Assembly: GCA_023442525.1 (NCBI GenBank)
Contig: JAEZZA010000031.1
Span: 310,001 to 374,000, forward strand
Reading direction: 5' to 3'
Length of the DNA: 64,000 nt
DNA from: Bacteroidota bacterium
GTDB lineage: Bacteria > Bacteroidota > Bacteroidia > Bacteroidales > UBA10428
The translations under genes were made by a program, and so were the position numbers. Position 1 is the first letter of the stretch. The number at the start of each line of letters is the position of its first letter. Of this stretch, positions 36,321-45,448 are shown in pieces. The notes under the pieces are model-generated. The model saw only the letters and a program-made list of their open reading frames with translations, was not told where the DNA came from and searched no databases.

Positions 36321-38603
36321 ATGGACCATCTGCCTAAACTGATTATCGACCTTGCCCTTATTTTGACTACGGGGGCCATTGTTACTCTTGTTTTTAAACG
36401 TATACGTCAACCGCTGGTACTGGGTTATATTATAGCCGGCATACTGGTAGGCCCTTACCTGTCGCTGTTCCCAACTGTCATCGACACTAGTAATATTGAA
36501 ACCCTGGCTGAAATCGGGATCATATTTCTGCTATTCAGCCTGGGGTTGGAATTCAATCTCAAAAAAATCGCGCGATTGGGCGGCTCGGCCACAGTTACAG
36601 CTCTGGTAGAAATTGTCTTTATTTCTTCCACAGGATTTTTTTTAGGGAGACTGCTGGGCTGGACCGTAATGGACAGCATATTTCTCGGAGGTATGCTGGC
36701 CAGCTCCTCAACAACCATAATAATAAAAGCATTTGATGACCTGGGGATAAAAACCAGGCATTTTGCCCAACTGGTATTTGGAGTACTGGTTATCGAGGAT
36801 ATAGTGGTTATCCTTCTGCTCGTTTTACTTCCCACTATAGCTGTTGCCCGGCAATTTGCAGGTACCGAACTCCTTATTTCGCTGCTCAAACTGGTATTTT
36901 TTCTGATACTAATGGTTGTTACCGGTATTTTCATACTACCTACGATATTCAGAAAGATCAAGACTTATCTGAACGAGGAGACTTTATTGATACTCTCGGT
37001 CGGTCTTTGCCTGGGCATGGTGGTAATTGCCACACAGGCTGGTTTTTCGGCAGAACTGGGAGCCTTTATCATGGGTTTCATATTGGCTGAATCGACTTCG
37101 GCCGAAAAGGTTGAAAAAACAATTAAACCTGTCAAGGATATGTTTGCTGCAGTATTTTTTGTAAGCATCGGAATGATGATCGACCCTGAAATACTGCTGA
37201 AATACGGATGGGAAGTCCTTGCCGTAAGCCTGCTTACTATTGCCGGAAAATTGATCAGTACCTCAGGCGGGGCTCTCATCTCGGGCCAACCTCTGAAAAC
37301 ATCGGTCCAGGTTGGTATGAGTATGGCACAGATTGGAGAATTTGCTTTTATTGTAGCTACCCTCGGATTGTCACTTGGAGTAATCAGCGAGTTCCTGTTT
37401 CCCGTGGCAGTGGGCGCTTCAGCCATAACTACCTTCACAACGCCTTACCTCATTAAGTATTCAGAAAAACTCTCCGGCACAATTGAAAATATACTTCCCG
37501 AAAGCTGGATGAAAGTACTTAACAACTACTCCTCCACAACTCAAACCATCCAAACCGAAAAAGGCTGGAAGAAACTTACCAACTGGTATCTTTCCACTAT
37601 TATCATTAATAGCATCGTTGTAATTGCCCTGATCCTCCTTTCATCGAATTTCCTGGCGCCACTGATTGAACCTTATTTTACCAATATCATTTGGTACCGT
37701 GCGGTGGGACTCACAGTTACCCTTGGTATTTCGGCTCCGTTTTTATGGGGTTTGATGGGGAGACATGCTTCGAAAATTGAGCATAAAGAAATATGGATTA
37801 ACCGGAAATACAACAGGGGACCGTTGTATATAATGGAAATGGTCAGAGTTATTATCGGTATCCTCATTATCGGTTATATGATTGATAGTTATTTCTCAAC
37901 GGTTGCCTCGGTTATAATACTTGTACCAATAGTACTTGTCACAATCTGGATATTTTCGAGGCAGTTGAATAAATTTCATAATCGTCTCAGGAAGCGGTTT
38001 TTATACAACCTGATACAGAAGGATAAGCCGAACAGGATGAATAATTCATTATATAAGCTGAAACCCTGGGATGCTCATGTAATAGAACTGGAAGTCGAAC
38101 CATATGCAAATTTTGTAGGAAAGGCTCTTGAAGATCTTTTGTGGCGTGAGAAATTCGGAATCAGTATAGCATACGTTAAAAGGGGTAATAAGGTATTGTA
38201 TGCACCAAGAGGTAAGACTGTTCTATTCCCGCATGATCATATCGGAATAATTGCAACCGATGATCAGATGCTGAATTTCAACAAAGTTTTTGAAAGTGAA
38301 GAAAACACGGAATATACCGAAGCGGAACAACCCGAAATCGTTATGCAGCATATTCAGGTCAACGATAAGAATAATCTGAAAAGGACCTCAATAAAAAAAT
38401 CCGAAATCAGAGAACGTACAAACGGACTGATCATTGGAATTGAGCGAGACAACGAAAGAATTCTGAATCCCTCATCATCAACAATTCTGGAATGGGGTGA
38501 TATAATTTGGATAGCCGGCGAGAGCGATAAGATCAAAGCCTTTGTCGTTGAAACACAAAAAACCGATAGTTTGATGAATTTGAATCGGGAACAAAAAATT
38601 TAA
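36321..38603 (+). CDS. CPA2-family cation:proton antiporter with C-terminal RCK domains
   Basis: The product (760 aa from the ATG at 36321) has about 12 transmembrane helices (1-400) with the CPA2 motifs GYIIAGILVGPY, FSLGLEFNLKK and ASSSTTIIIKAF, then two TrkA-C (RCK_C) regions (about 590-650 and 690-750) that usually sense ions or nucleotides. No TrkA-N NAD domain is visible. The annotated longer frame (36210) is rejected because a TAATTTTG -7-like box (36296-36303) falls inside it, only 17 bases before 36321. Members exchange Na+ or K+ for protons at the plasma membrane; the ion is not predictable. Confidence 0.88.
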   Translation: MDHLPKLIIDLALILTTGAIVTLVFKRIRQPLVLGYIIAGILVGPYLSLFPTVIDTSNIETLAEIGIIFLLFSLGLEFNLKKIARLGGSATVTALVEIVFISSTGFFLGRLLGWTVMDSIFLGGMLASSSTTIIIKAFDDLGIKTRHFAQLVFGVLVIEDIVVILLLVLLPTIAVARQFAGTELLISLLKLVFFLILMVVTGIFILPTIFRKIKTYLNEETLLILSVGLCLGMVVIATQAGFSAELGAFIMGFILAESTSAEKVEKTIKPVKDMFAAVFFVSIGMMIDPEILLKYGWEVLAVSLLTIAGKLISTSGGALISGQPLKTSVQVGMSMAQIGEFAFIVATLGLSLGVISEFLFPVAVGASAITTFTTPYLIKYSEKLSGTIENILPESWMKVLNNYSSTTQTIQTEKGWKKLTNWYLSTIIINSIVVIALILLSSNFLAPLIEPYFTNIIWYRAVGLTVTLGISAPFLWGLMGRHASKIEHKEIWINRKYNRGPLYIMEMVRVIIGILIIGYMIDSYFSTVASVIILVPIVLVTIWIFSRQLNKFHNRLRKRFLYNLIQKDKPNRMNNSLYKLKPWDAHVIELEVEPYANFVGKALEDLLWREKFGISIAYVKRGNKVLYAPRGKTVLFPHDHIGIIATDDQMLNFNKVFESEENTEYTEAEQPEIVMQHIQVNDKNNLKRTSIKKSEIRERTNGLIIGIERDNERILNPSSSTILEWGDIIWIAGESDKIKAFVVETQKTDSLMNLNREQKI

Positions 38604-38675
38604 CCACAAAGTTGCAAAGGCGCTTCAAGCAGATCAACAGACCAGCAATTGTGCGCCTTTGAGCCTTGTGGTTAA
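38600..38675. repeat. Long imperfect inverted repeat between convergent genes
   Basis: The left arm (38600-38623, containing AACCACAAAG and CAAAGGCGC) pairs with the right arm (38653-38675, GCGCCTTTG and CTTGTGGTTAA), leaving a loop of about 29 bases. The first arm includes the antiporter stop codon. It could form a strong hairpin in both transcripts and act as a two-way terminator or 3' stabiliser, although it lacks a U-run. The ACCACAAAG core looks like a dispersed repeat. Confidence 0.75.
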
Positions 38676-38703
38676 AATCGTTAAGTTAAATTTACCTGGC
38701 TTA

Positions 38704-40488
38704 TCAGAATTTATAAGCGTTATCTTCGATAAGCTTATCTGCAATCCTTCTGCGTGATGCTTTTACATTAACACCTGCAACAGATGTAAGAGATGCAATT
38801 GCATTATCCAGTGCAGGGATTTGATCGGCCGATGCAAAGGAATATATGGCATCAGTAGCTTCTTTGGCTATCTTCGATGCGGCATCGTATACATAAACGT
38901 CAAGTAGATCACGATACAGGGATGCTGCTGCATTTCCTTTTACCGATTCGATCTTCTGAACCCTGAGAGCAAGTGATTCAGCAACATATGTACTGATCAT
39001 CATGTTCGATATATTGTTCAGTACTTCCTGTTCTTCAACCAGCTTTTTCTCGAAAGCCTTAGATGCGCCATGAATAGCGATCAGGACAGCCTTTTTGAAA
39101 TTACTGATATACCGGAGCTTCTCGTCATAATAACCTTCACCGGCTTTTTTCCCATCCGTTACATTATTCAGGTTGTTATAAGCTTCTTCGGCTTTGCCAA
39201 ACAGGTTGAAGTCGCCTTTCATCGCGCGTTTCATAGCTGTATCTACAACCAGGAGGCGGTTGATTTCGTTAGTGCCTTCGAAGATGCGGTTAATTCTCGA
39301 ATCGCGATAGCCCTTTTCAACAGCCATTTCGGCAGAATAACCCATACCACCGTGGATTTGCACGGCTTCGTCAATTACGTAATCAAGAACTTCTGAACCG
39401 TAAACCTTCAGAATTGCGGCCTCCACAGCATAATGGCTGATGCCGTCAATTGAAGCTTTGCCCTTATCGCAGTCTTCCGACTTGTATTTTTCAATCAGAT
39501 CGTCAATATCCTTGCTTACACGATAAGTTGCCGATTCAGCAGCAAATGTGCGAATTACCTGTTCGGCCATCTTGTATTTCACAGCACCGAAAGATGAAAT
39601 CAGCACACCAAACTGTTTACGTTCATTGGCATATTTTACAGAGTCGTTAATAGCCTTCTTTGCAGCACCCAAAACATTTCCACCGAGTTTAATACGGCCC
39701 ATGTGAAGAATGCTCAATGCAATACGGAAACCTTCACCTCTGCGGCCCAGAAGGTTCTCAACCGGTACCTTTACATCGTTATAGAAAATCTGGCAGGTGG
39801 ATGAGCCCTTGATACCCATCTTGTGTTCATCAGGATTGATAACTACACCCGGAAAGTTTTTTTCCACGATAAAAGCACTGAGTACACGGTCGTTGTCGAT
39901 TTTGGCAAATACTGTCTGTACATCGGCAAATCCTGCGTTGGTGATCCACATTTTCTGGCCGTTCAATATATAATGTTTTCCGTCTTCCGAGAGTTTCGCA
40001 TTGGTTTTACCGGCATTGGCGTCACTTCCTGCGCCCGGTTCGGTAAGGCAGTATGCACCAAGCATTTCACCGGTAGCCAGTTTGGTAACATAGCGCTGAC
40101 GCTGGTCTTCATTTCCATAATACATAATAGGCAGAGTACCTATGCCGCAGTGAGCCATAAAAGCTACGGAGAATGAATAACCTGCACCAATAGTTTCAGC
40201 AGCCAGCATCTGGGTTACAAACGACTGACCGAAGCCATTATACTCTTCTGGTATTGAAATGCCCATCAGACCGAGTTCTCCCGATTTTTTCAGCATGCTT
40301 TTCATCAGCTCGCGGTCCTGCTTATCTACCTTATCCACATTGGGGTAAACCTCAGTTTCCAGGAAATCCCTGCAGGTCTGGGCAATCATTTGCTGTTCCT
40401 CGTTGAATTCTTCGGGGATGAAAATGTCCTCTGACCGGGTATTCTCAACGAGAAATTCTCCGCTTTTCAATACTTTTCTGTCTTCCAT
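38704..40488 (-). CDS. Acyl-CoA dehydrogenase (VLCAD-like)
   Basis: The product (594 aa) has the N-terminal helical domain, the middle beta domain (GAYCLTEPGAGSDANAGKT; KMWITNAGFADV) and the C-terminal catalytic helices with the base Glu in RINRIFEGTNEINRLL, followed by an extra domain of about 170 residues as in very-long-chain enzymes. It oxidises acyl-CoA to trans-2-enoyl-CoA and passes electrons to ETF, which is encoded just upstream in the same operon. Substrate chain length is not certain. Confidence 0.93.
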   Translation of the reverse strand: MEDRKVLKSGEFLVENTRSEDIFIPEEFNEEQQMIAQTCRDFLETEVYPNVDKVDKQDRELMKSMLKKSGELGLMGISIPEEYNGFGQSFVTQMLAAETIGAGYSFSVAFMAHCGIGTLPIMYYGNEDQRQRYVTKLATGEMLGAYCLTEPGAGSDANAGKTNAKLSEDGKHYILNGQKMWITNAGFADVQTVFAKIDNDRVLSAFIVEKNFPGVVINPDEHKMGIKGSSTCQIFYNDVKVPVENLLGRRGEGFRIALSILHMGRIKLGGNVLGAAKKAINDSVKYANERKQFGVLISSFGAVKYKMAEQVIRTFAAESATYRVSKDIDDLIEKYKSEDCDKGKASIDGISHYAVEAAILKVYGSEVLDYVIDEAVQIHGGMGYSAEMAVEKGYRDSRINRIFEGTNEINRLLVVDTAMKRAMKGDFNLFGKAEEAYNNLNNVTDGKKAGEGYYDEKLRYISNFKKAVLIAIHGASKAFEKKLVEEQEVLNNISNMMISTYVAESLALRVQKIESVKGNAAASLYRDLLDVYVYDAASKIAKEATDAIYSFASADQIPALDNAIASLTSVAGVNVKASRRRIADKLIEDNAYKF

Positions 40489-40520
40489 TATTAATTATCA
40501 GTTTGTTTGTTTCAATTATA

Positions 40521-41306
40521 TTAAATATCCAGATCCATTACAATAAGCTCGGCAATATCGTAATTCTTTACCTCTTCTTCTTTATTCTTGTATTTAATCC
40601 CGTCGGTCATCATGGTCATACAAAACGGACATGCCGTTGCTACCACAGATGCTCCGGTTTCCAGAGCATCCTCAATTCTTTCGATGAACACTTCCTTATG
40701 GCCTTTCTCCGCTTCCTTGAACATTTGCGCACCACCAGCTCCGCAACATAATGCGAAACTCTTATTACGCTTCATTTCAATTACGTTATTGCTGAGCGCA
40801 CCAATTACATTACGGGGTTCCCGGTAAATATTATTGGCTCGGCCAAGGTAACAGGGATCATGATATGTTATTCCCTTTTCGGCTTGCAAAGTGCGATTCA
40901 ACTTCAGTTTGCCTTCGGAGATCATCTGATCGAGAAACTGTGTATAGTGTATTACTTCATAGTTTCCGCCTAAATCGGGGTATTCATTCTTAAATATGTT
41001 GTAACAATGAGGGCAGATGGTCAGGATCCGGGTAACCTCGTAATTCTTGAAAATTTCAATGTTTTGCAGTGCCTGCATCTGGTAAAGCATTTCATTACCG
41101 GCCCTGCGTGCAGGATCACCTGTACACGACTCCTCTTTTCCAAGAACAGCATAACTTACTTTTAAATGAGTAAGAATTTTGGCGAAAGCACGGGCCACCT
41201 TTTTATACCTGTCGTCAAATGCTCCGGCACAACCTACCCAAAACAAGTACCCGGGTTTTTCGCCCCGGGCAAACAGATCCGCCATTACAGGAACAATAAC
41301 TTCCAT
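40521..41306 (-). CDS. HdrB-like Fe-S subunit of an ETF:menaquinone oxidoreductase (two CCG-type domains)
   Basis: The product (261 aa) has two cysteine-rich repeats of the heterodisulfide-reductase-B type. Domain 1 includes WVGCAGAF, EESCTGDPARRAG and CPHCYNIFKNEY; domain 2 includes HDPCYLGR, CCGAGGAQMF and ACPFC. They hold non-cubane or 4Fe-4S clusters. It lies between the membrane Fe-S subunit and the acyl-CoA dehydrogenase, matching the EtfAB-quinone oxidoreductase modules of anaerobes. No catalytic disulfide substrate is needed for that role. Confidence 0.78.
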   Translation of the reverse strand: MEVIVPVMADLFARGEKPGYLFWVGCAGAFDDRYKKVARAFAKILTHLKVSYAVLGKEESCTGDPARRAGNEMLYQMQALQNIEIFKNYEVTRILTICPHCYNIFKNEYPDLGGNYEVIHYTQFLDQMISEGKLKLNRTLQAEKGITYHDPCYLGRANNIYREPRNVIGALSNNVIEMKRNKSFALCCGAGGAQMFKEAEKGHKEVFIERIEDALETGASVVATACPFCMTMMTDGIKYKNKEEEVKNYDIAELIVMDLDI

Positions 41307-41370
41307 TTACGATTTACGATTTTAGATTTACTATAAAAAATTCATTGTCTTCTGATCTGCCAATTCTTCT

Positions 41371-41464
41371 GGGACACTCGGGACTTATGGGACTTATGGG
41401 GCTCTTGGGACAACTCTGAAACCCTGAAATTAGTATATTGGCAAATTGGCATATTAGCACATTG
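41371..41464. repeat. Intra-operon tandem repeat (GGGACTTATGG and ATATTGGCAAATTGGC units)
   Basis: Units read GGGACACTC/GGGACTTAT/GGGACTTAT/GGGGCTCTT/GGGACA, then GAAACCCTGAAA, then ATTGGCAAATTGGCATATTAGCACATTG. It sits between two genes of one operon (the membrane Fe-S subunit and the HdrB-like subunit). The GGGACTTAT family is the complement of AGTCCCA at 2.5 kb. Confidence 0.75.
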
Positions 41465-42772
41465 TCATTTCATCTCCAAATCCTTTGTCCATAGCAGCCG
41501 GTCTTCCGGTGAAAACTGCCAGGGAGCGCCATTATTTTCAATGTTGTTGAACATTGATTTCAGTTCGCCGGGGGCAGATGCTTCCTCCATAACCAGGTAA
41601 CGCCTCATATCCACTATAACCGTCGGATGATTGATGTTAATCGGGCATTCCATGGCACAGGCGTTACAGGTTGTACATGCCCATAATTCCTCCTCAGATA
41701 TATAATCGCGCAACAGCGATTTATTGTCGGAATATTCCCTGTTTTTAACCATTGCCGGACCTTTCTCGTTCATCCTGGCACGTATGTCCATGATAATCTT
41801 ACGAGGTGAAAGTTTTTTCCCGGTGACGTTGGCGGGACACACCGATGTACAGCGGCCACATTGGGTGCATGAAAGAGAATCGAAATAATTTTTCCAGGTG
41901 ACATCTTCCACATCCCTTATGCCGAATCGTTCAACAGGTGCATCTGCAGGCTGGGCCGAATATGCTGTATCAGGGTTCATCATCAGTTTCACTTCGCGGG
42001 TGATACTGTCCATGTTGGTTAGTTTGCCCAGGGGCTCAAGCCTGGAAAGGAATACATTGGGAACCGACATGAAAACATGAAAATGCTTCGAGTAGGGAAG
42101 CATGTTTGCGAAAATGAATATCAGGAGGATATGAGCCCACCAGCATATTTCATGGAGTGTATGTACCGAATCATGTGACAGACTGCCGAAAACTCCGGCC
42201 AGAACAGCACTGACAGGATATACTCCTTTGATCTCCCCTCCGTCCATGGTTGCTCCCAAGTAATAAAATGTATTCATTCCCAGCAGCGAGATCATAAGGA
42301 GAAGGATCATTGAGAGTGCAATATTGGCATCGTAATGTGTACTTTTCTTCATTTCGATACCTTCGAAGCGGCGAATGTGAAAGAACAGCCTACGGCTGAG
42401 AAATACAATAATGGCTATGGCTACGATAAGAGCAAAAACATCACCTGATGCGCTCAGTATATCATAGAATAATCCCAAAAAACTCAGTGCACGTTCAGTT
42501 CCGGTCAGACCGTCGATCACCATCTCGATGCTGCCGATAAGGATCACGCAGAATCCCCAGAATACCAAAGCGTGGAGTAGTCCGATCACAGGTCTTCTGA
42601 AAATCTTGGTCTGTCCGAACGCCACATTAAGCATTACACGAAACCTCTTTCCATAATCACGAACCGGAAAGCCTTTGCGTGTAAGTTTGAAAAAACCAAC
42701 CAGCCGGTTAACAGTATACGCAAATACGCCAAGTGTTAACAGGAGGGCTATTAAAAATATAATTTGTTTCAT
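41465..42772 (-). CDS. Membrane-bound Fe-S/haem b subunit (HdrE/C-like) of an ETF:menaquinone oxidoreductase
   Basis: The product (435 aa) has about six membrane helices (1-240) in a NarI-like arrangement with His residues (GLLHALVFWGF; HSVHTLHEICWWAHI) that can bind haem b. A soluble domain follows with two 4Fe-4S motifs, CTQCGRCTSVCP (about 300) and CTTCNACAMECPI (about 365). Such proteins take electrons from ETF and reduce menaquinone. In many genomes this subunit is fused with the HdrB-like one; here they are separate genes. It starts 91 bases after the etfA stop, across a repeat. Confidence 0.82.
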   Translation of the reverse strand: MKQIIFLIALLLTLGVFAYTVNRLVGFFKLTRKGFPVRDYGKRFRVMLNVAFGQTKIFRRPVIGLLHALVFWGFCVILIGSIEMVIDGLTGTERALSFLGLFYDILSASGDVFALIVAIAIIVFLSRRLFFHIRRFEGIEMKKSTHYDANIALSMILLLMISLLGMNTFYYLGATMDGGEIKGVYPVSAVLAGVFGSLSHDSVHTLHEICWWAHILLIFIFANMLPYSKHFHVFMSVPNVFLSRLEPLGKLTNMDSITREVKLMMNPDTAYSAQPADAPVERFGIRDVEDVTWKNYFDSLSCTQCGRCTSVCPANVTGKKLSPRKIIMDIRARMNEKGPAMVKNREYSDNKSLLRDYISEEELWACTTCNACAMECPININHPTVIVDMRRYLVMEEASAPGELKSMFNNIENNGAPWQFSPEDRLLWTKDLEMK

Positions 42773-42787
42773 CTGCCGGAATTATTA

Positions 42788-42854
42788 CTGGATACTCGAT
42801 ACCAGGTTGGATACAGGACTGGATACTGGATGCCGGATACTGGATGCCGGATTC
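42788..42854. repeat. Intra-operon tandem repeat (CTGGATACTGGATGCCGG units)
   Basis: ACTGGATACTCGATACCAGGTTGGATACAG is followed by ACTGGATACTGGATGCCGG twice. It fills the gap between etfA and the membrane Fe-S gene. The core is shared with the 14-base repeat at 590. Confidence 0.78.
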
Positions 42855-42863
42855 CACGCAAGG

Positions 42864-43835
42864 TTATTTACCTTTTATTTCTTTTACAGCTTCAACCAGC
42901 CTGGGCAGCACTTTCTGTGCATCGCCGACAATACCGTACTGTGCTGCTTCAAAGATAGGTGCATCCTTATCGGTGTTCACAGCAACTATATATTTGGATG
43001 AGCTTACACCGGCGAGATGCTGTGTTGCGCCTGATATACCCAGGGCTATATACAAGTTGGGAGCTATGATCTTACCTGTCTGTCCCGTATGCTCCTCATG
43101 TCCCCTCCAGCCTTCATCGGAAACCGGCCTTGAACATGCAGTGGCTGCATCGAGTAATTCGGCGAGCTCTAGAAGCGGGGCCCAATTATCGGGAGATTTC
43201 ATACCACGGCCTCCGGAAACTACTATATCAGCATCGGTCAGAAGTATTTTACCCGACTGTTTCTGAACATCCTTCAACTGAGTTTTCATACTACCCTGGT
43301 CGACCTGAACCGGCATATTTTCAATTGTAGCACCGGCATTCTTTTCGATAATTTCAAAGGAATTACGTGACAGGGTCAGAATTTTCACAGGAGTGTTGAT
43401 TTTCAGATGCTCATAGGCATTACCTGAAAAGGCTTTCTTATAAACGACAAAAGGTTCTGTGCTTACCGGAAGTACATTAACTCCAGCACCGATACCGGCT
43501 TTAAGCCGCACCGACAGTCTTGGAGCCAGGGCTTTACCATTGTTGTTATTCGACAAAACAACAACAGAGGCATTTTCCTTTTCAGCAATATCTGAAAGAA
43601 TTTTGGTATAAACCTGGTTATCGAGAACGTTTAACCCTTCGCCCGTGACATTTATTATTTTCGAAACGCCATAATTTCCGAGCGTCGAAAGCTCAGCTGA
43701 ATCCACATTGCCGATTGAAACAGCAATAGAGGCAGTGTTCATTATTTCGGCAATCTTCGATCCGTATGAGAGTATCTCAAAAGTAGATTTCTTGAATTTG
43801 CCGTCCCAGTTTTCGGTATATATTAATACAGACAT
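42864..43835 (-). CDS. etfA: Electron-transfer flavoprotein alpha subunit
   Basis: The product (323 aa) has the N-terminal ETF domain and the C-terminal FAD-binding domain with the segments VVSGGRGMKSPDN, RPVSDEGWRGHEEHTGQTG and LYIALGISGATQHLAG. It binds the redox-active FAD and carries electrons from dehydrogenases to the quinone reductase encoded next to it. It lies 22 bases after etfB. A single-FAD or bifurcating role cannot be told apart by eye. Confidence 0.93.
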   Translation of the reverse strand: MSVLIYTENWDGKFKKSTFEILSYGSKIAEIMNTASIAVSIGNVDSAELSTLGNYGVSKIINVTGEGLNVLDNQVYTKILSDIAEKENASVVVLSNNNNGKALAPRLSVRLKAGIGAGVNVLPVSTEPFVVYKKAFSGNAYEHLKINTPVKILTLSRNSFEIIEKNAGATIENMPVQVDQGSMKTQLKDVQKQSGKILLTDADIVVSGGRGMKSPDNWAPLLELAELLDAATACSRPVSDEGWRGHEEHTGQTGKIIAPNLYIALGISGATQHLAGVSSSKYIVAVNTDKDAPIFEAAQYGIVGDAQKVLPRLVEAVKEIKGK

Positions 43836-43857
43836 GATATTTTCAATTTAAAGTTGA

Positions 43858-44607
43858 TCAGATAATTCTTGCTTCGTTTTGAAGTAATTCGATAAGTTGT
43901 TTTGGATTTTCAGCATCCACAAATTTGCAGGCAGCCCGCGGTTTAGGTAATTCATATTTCAGAATTTCGGTGAATGGCTCAACCTGTACAGGTTCCATTA
44001 CCTTAACCGGCTTGGACCGAGCCATCATGATTCCTCTCATCGCTGCTATTCTGGGTTCTTTGGCTATACCTTTCTGAACAATCAGTACGGCCGGAGCAGG
44101 TACGCTCACTGTTTCCTTTCCTCCATCAATATCTCTGCTGATAACCAACGTGCCATTTTCAATCTTTACACCGGAAACTGCAGAAACCGAGGGAATATCA
44201 AGCAGCTCGGCCAGCATGCCGCCAACGGTAGAGCCATTATGATCGCTGGATTCAATACCGCATAGAATAAGGTCGAATGCATTTGCCTTCACCAATTCGG
44301 CAAGTTGTGACGCCACAAAAAATGCGTCGGTAGGTTCTGCATTTACCCTGATGGCGTCATCAGCTCCAATGGCTAATGCTTTGCGAATGGTAGGCTCAGA
44401 GGCAGCGGTGCCTACGTGCGCAACGGTAACCGATTTTACACCAGTTGAAGCATCATCTTTTAGTTCGAGAGCACGGGTAAGCGACAATTCATCCCATGGA
44501 TTAATGACCCACTGAATACCAGATACATCAAGCTTTTTGAAATCTTCAATAAATTTAACTTTGGTAGTGGTGTCGGGAACATTACTGATACAAACGAGAA
44601 TTTTCAT
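43858..44607 (-). CDS. etfB: Electron-transfer flavoprotein beta subunit
   Basis: The product (249 aa) has the ETF-beta pattern (NVPDTTTKVKFIEDFKKLD, WVINPWDELSLTRALEL, CGIESSDHNGSTVGGMLAEL). It pairs with EtfA and opens the electron-transfer operon. The 236-base gap upstream (44608-44843) has A/T-rich sequence and one TATATTTG box on this strand (44794-44787), without a well-spaced -33 element. I see no other feature there. Confidence 0.93.
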   Translation of the reverse strand: MKILVCISNVPDTTTKVKFIEDFKKLDVSGIQWVINPWDELSLTRALELKDDASTGVKSVTVAHVGTAASEPTIRKALAIGADDAIRVNAEPTDAFFVASQLAELVKANAFDLILCGIESSDHNGSTVGGMLAELLDIPSVSAVSGVKIENGTLVISRDIDGGKETVSVPAPAVLIVQKGIAKEPRIAAMRGIMMARSKPVKVMEPVQVEPFTEILKYELPKPRAACKFVDAENPKQLIELLQNEARII

Positions 44608-44843
44608 AGGTAATACTTAGTTTTTAGACTGTCCGTGATCACCAGTTGCGGGAATTAAGGATTCTAATGCAAAGAAAATTCCCCGGTGACAACAAGGACA
44701 TTTTATAAATAAATCACTATCATATTAATTTATAAACCAGACACTTATATCAGAAAATCAACTATATTTTCCAATTTTCGGGCTTACAAATATAAAATAA
44801 AATAGAAAACCACCACCGGCAACCGACTTATTTGGAATATTTC

Positions 44844-44990
44844 ATGATAGACAGATTTCATCCGGCAATAAGAGAAAGCTATACGAACCTTTTCGGCATT
44901 AGTCAAAATCTTTCACCGGAAGAAAAAATAATATCTAATTTTGAGCTGAGAAAAGCAGAATATGAAGGATTTGATTCAAAAGACCATTAA
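44844..44990 (+). CDS. Small protein of unknown function (48 aa)
   Basis: An ATG at 44844 opens a 48-codon frame starting MIDRFHPAIRESYTNLFGIS and ending EGFDSKDH. It overlaps the start of the next gene by 29 bases in another frame, a common sign of translational coupling. The composition is protein-like (amphipathic, rich in E/K/F/I) and the ATG is preceded by an A/T-rich leader. I recognise no family. It could be the first gene of a two-gene unit with the coiled-coil protein. Confidence 0.55.
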   Translation: MIDRFHPAIRESYTNLFGISQNLSPEEKIISNFELRKAEYEGFDSKDH

Positions 44991-45429
44991 TATGCTCAAG
45001 AAAAAAGTGAAGGATAATCTTGAGCTGATCAATAAGAATCAGATTTTGTTGAATGACATATTGAATCAGCCTTTCTCAAGTGAAAGGACCTATCAGATCG
45101 AAAAAAACTACTCCGCGAATAAAACCCTGTTGACCGAAAATAACGATCTGATTAGCCTGCAAATGAACCTGATGTCGTTCCTGGAAAAGCATAAAGATGC
45201 TCTGGAGCGGTGGCAACAGGAATCCGAAGCTTCTGAAATTGAAATTGCTTCATACCTTAACGACGACGAGCTTTTCGACCTCACAGTAAACGGTAAACTG
45301 GGATTTGGGAAAGGTCATCCAAAATTCAATGATGAAGCGTTTTTCAACAAACTGCTTTCGTACTACACCTCCATCGAAGCCTACGAAAAATGCAACGCCA
45401 TACTGGCGTTAAGGAAGAGAACGGTATAG
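44962..45429 (+). CDS. Predicted coiled-coil protein of unknown function
   Basis: The product (155 aa) is mostly alpha-helical: residues 5-90 are rich in Leu, Asn, Lys and Glu with heptad-like spacing (DLIQKTINMLKKKVKDNLEL), then a compact C-terminal part (YLNDDELFDLTVNGKLGFGK, LLSYYTSIEAYEKCNAIL). No signal peptide or cysteine pair is present, so it is probably cytoplasmic. It overlaps the upstream 48-aa frame. The convergent SpoIIE-type phosphatase ends 19 bases away. No function is assigned. Confidence 0.7.
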   Translation: MKDLIQKTINMLKKKVKDNLELINKNQILLNDILNQPFSSERTYQIEKNYSANKTLLTENNDLISLQMNLMSFLEKHKDALERWQQESEASEIEIASYLNDDELFDLTVNGKLGFGKGHPKFNDEAFFNKLLSYYTSIEAYEKCNAILALRKRTV

Positions 45430-45448
45430 TGAAACGCCCGAAGGCATA

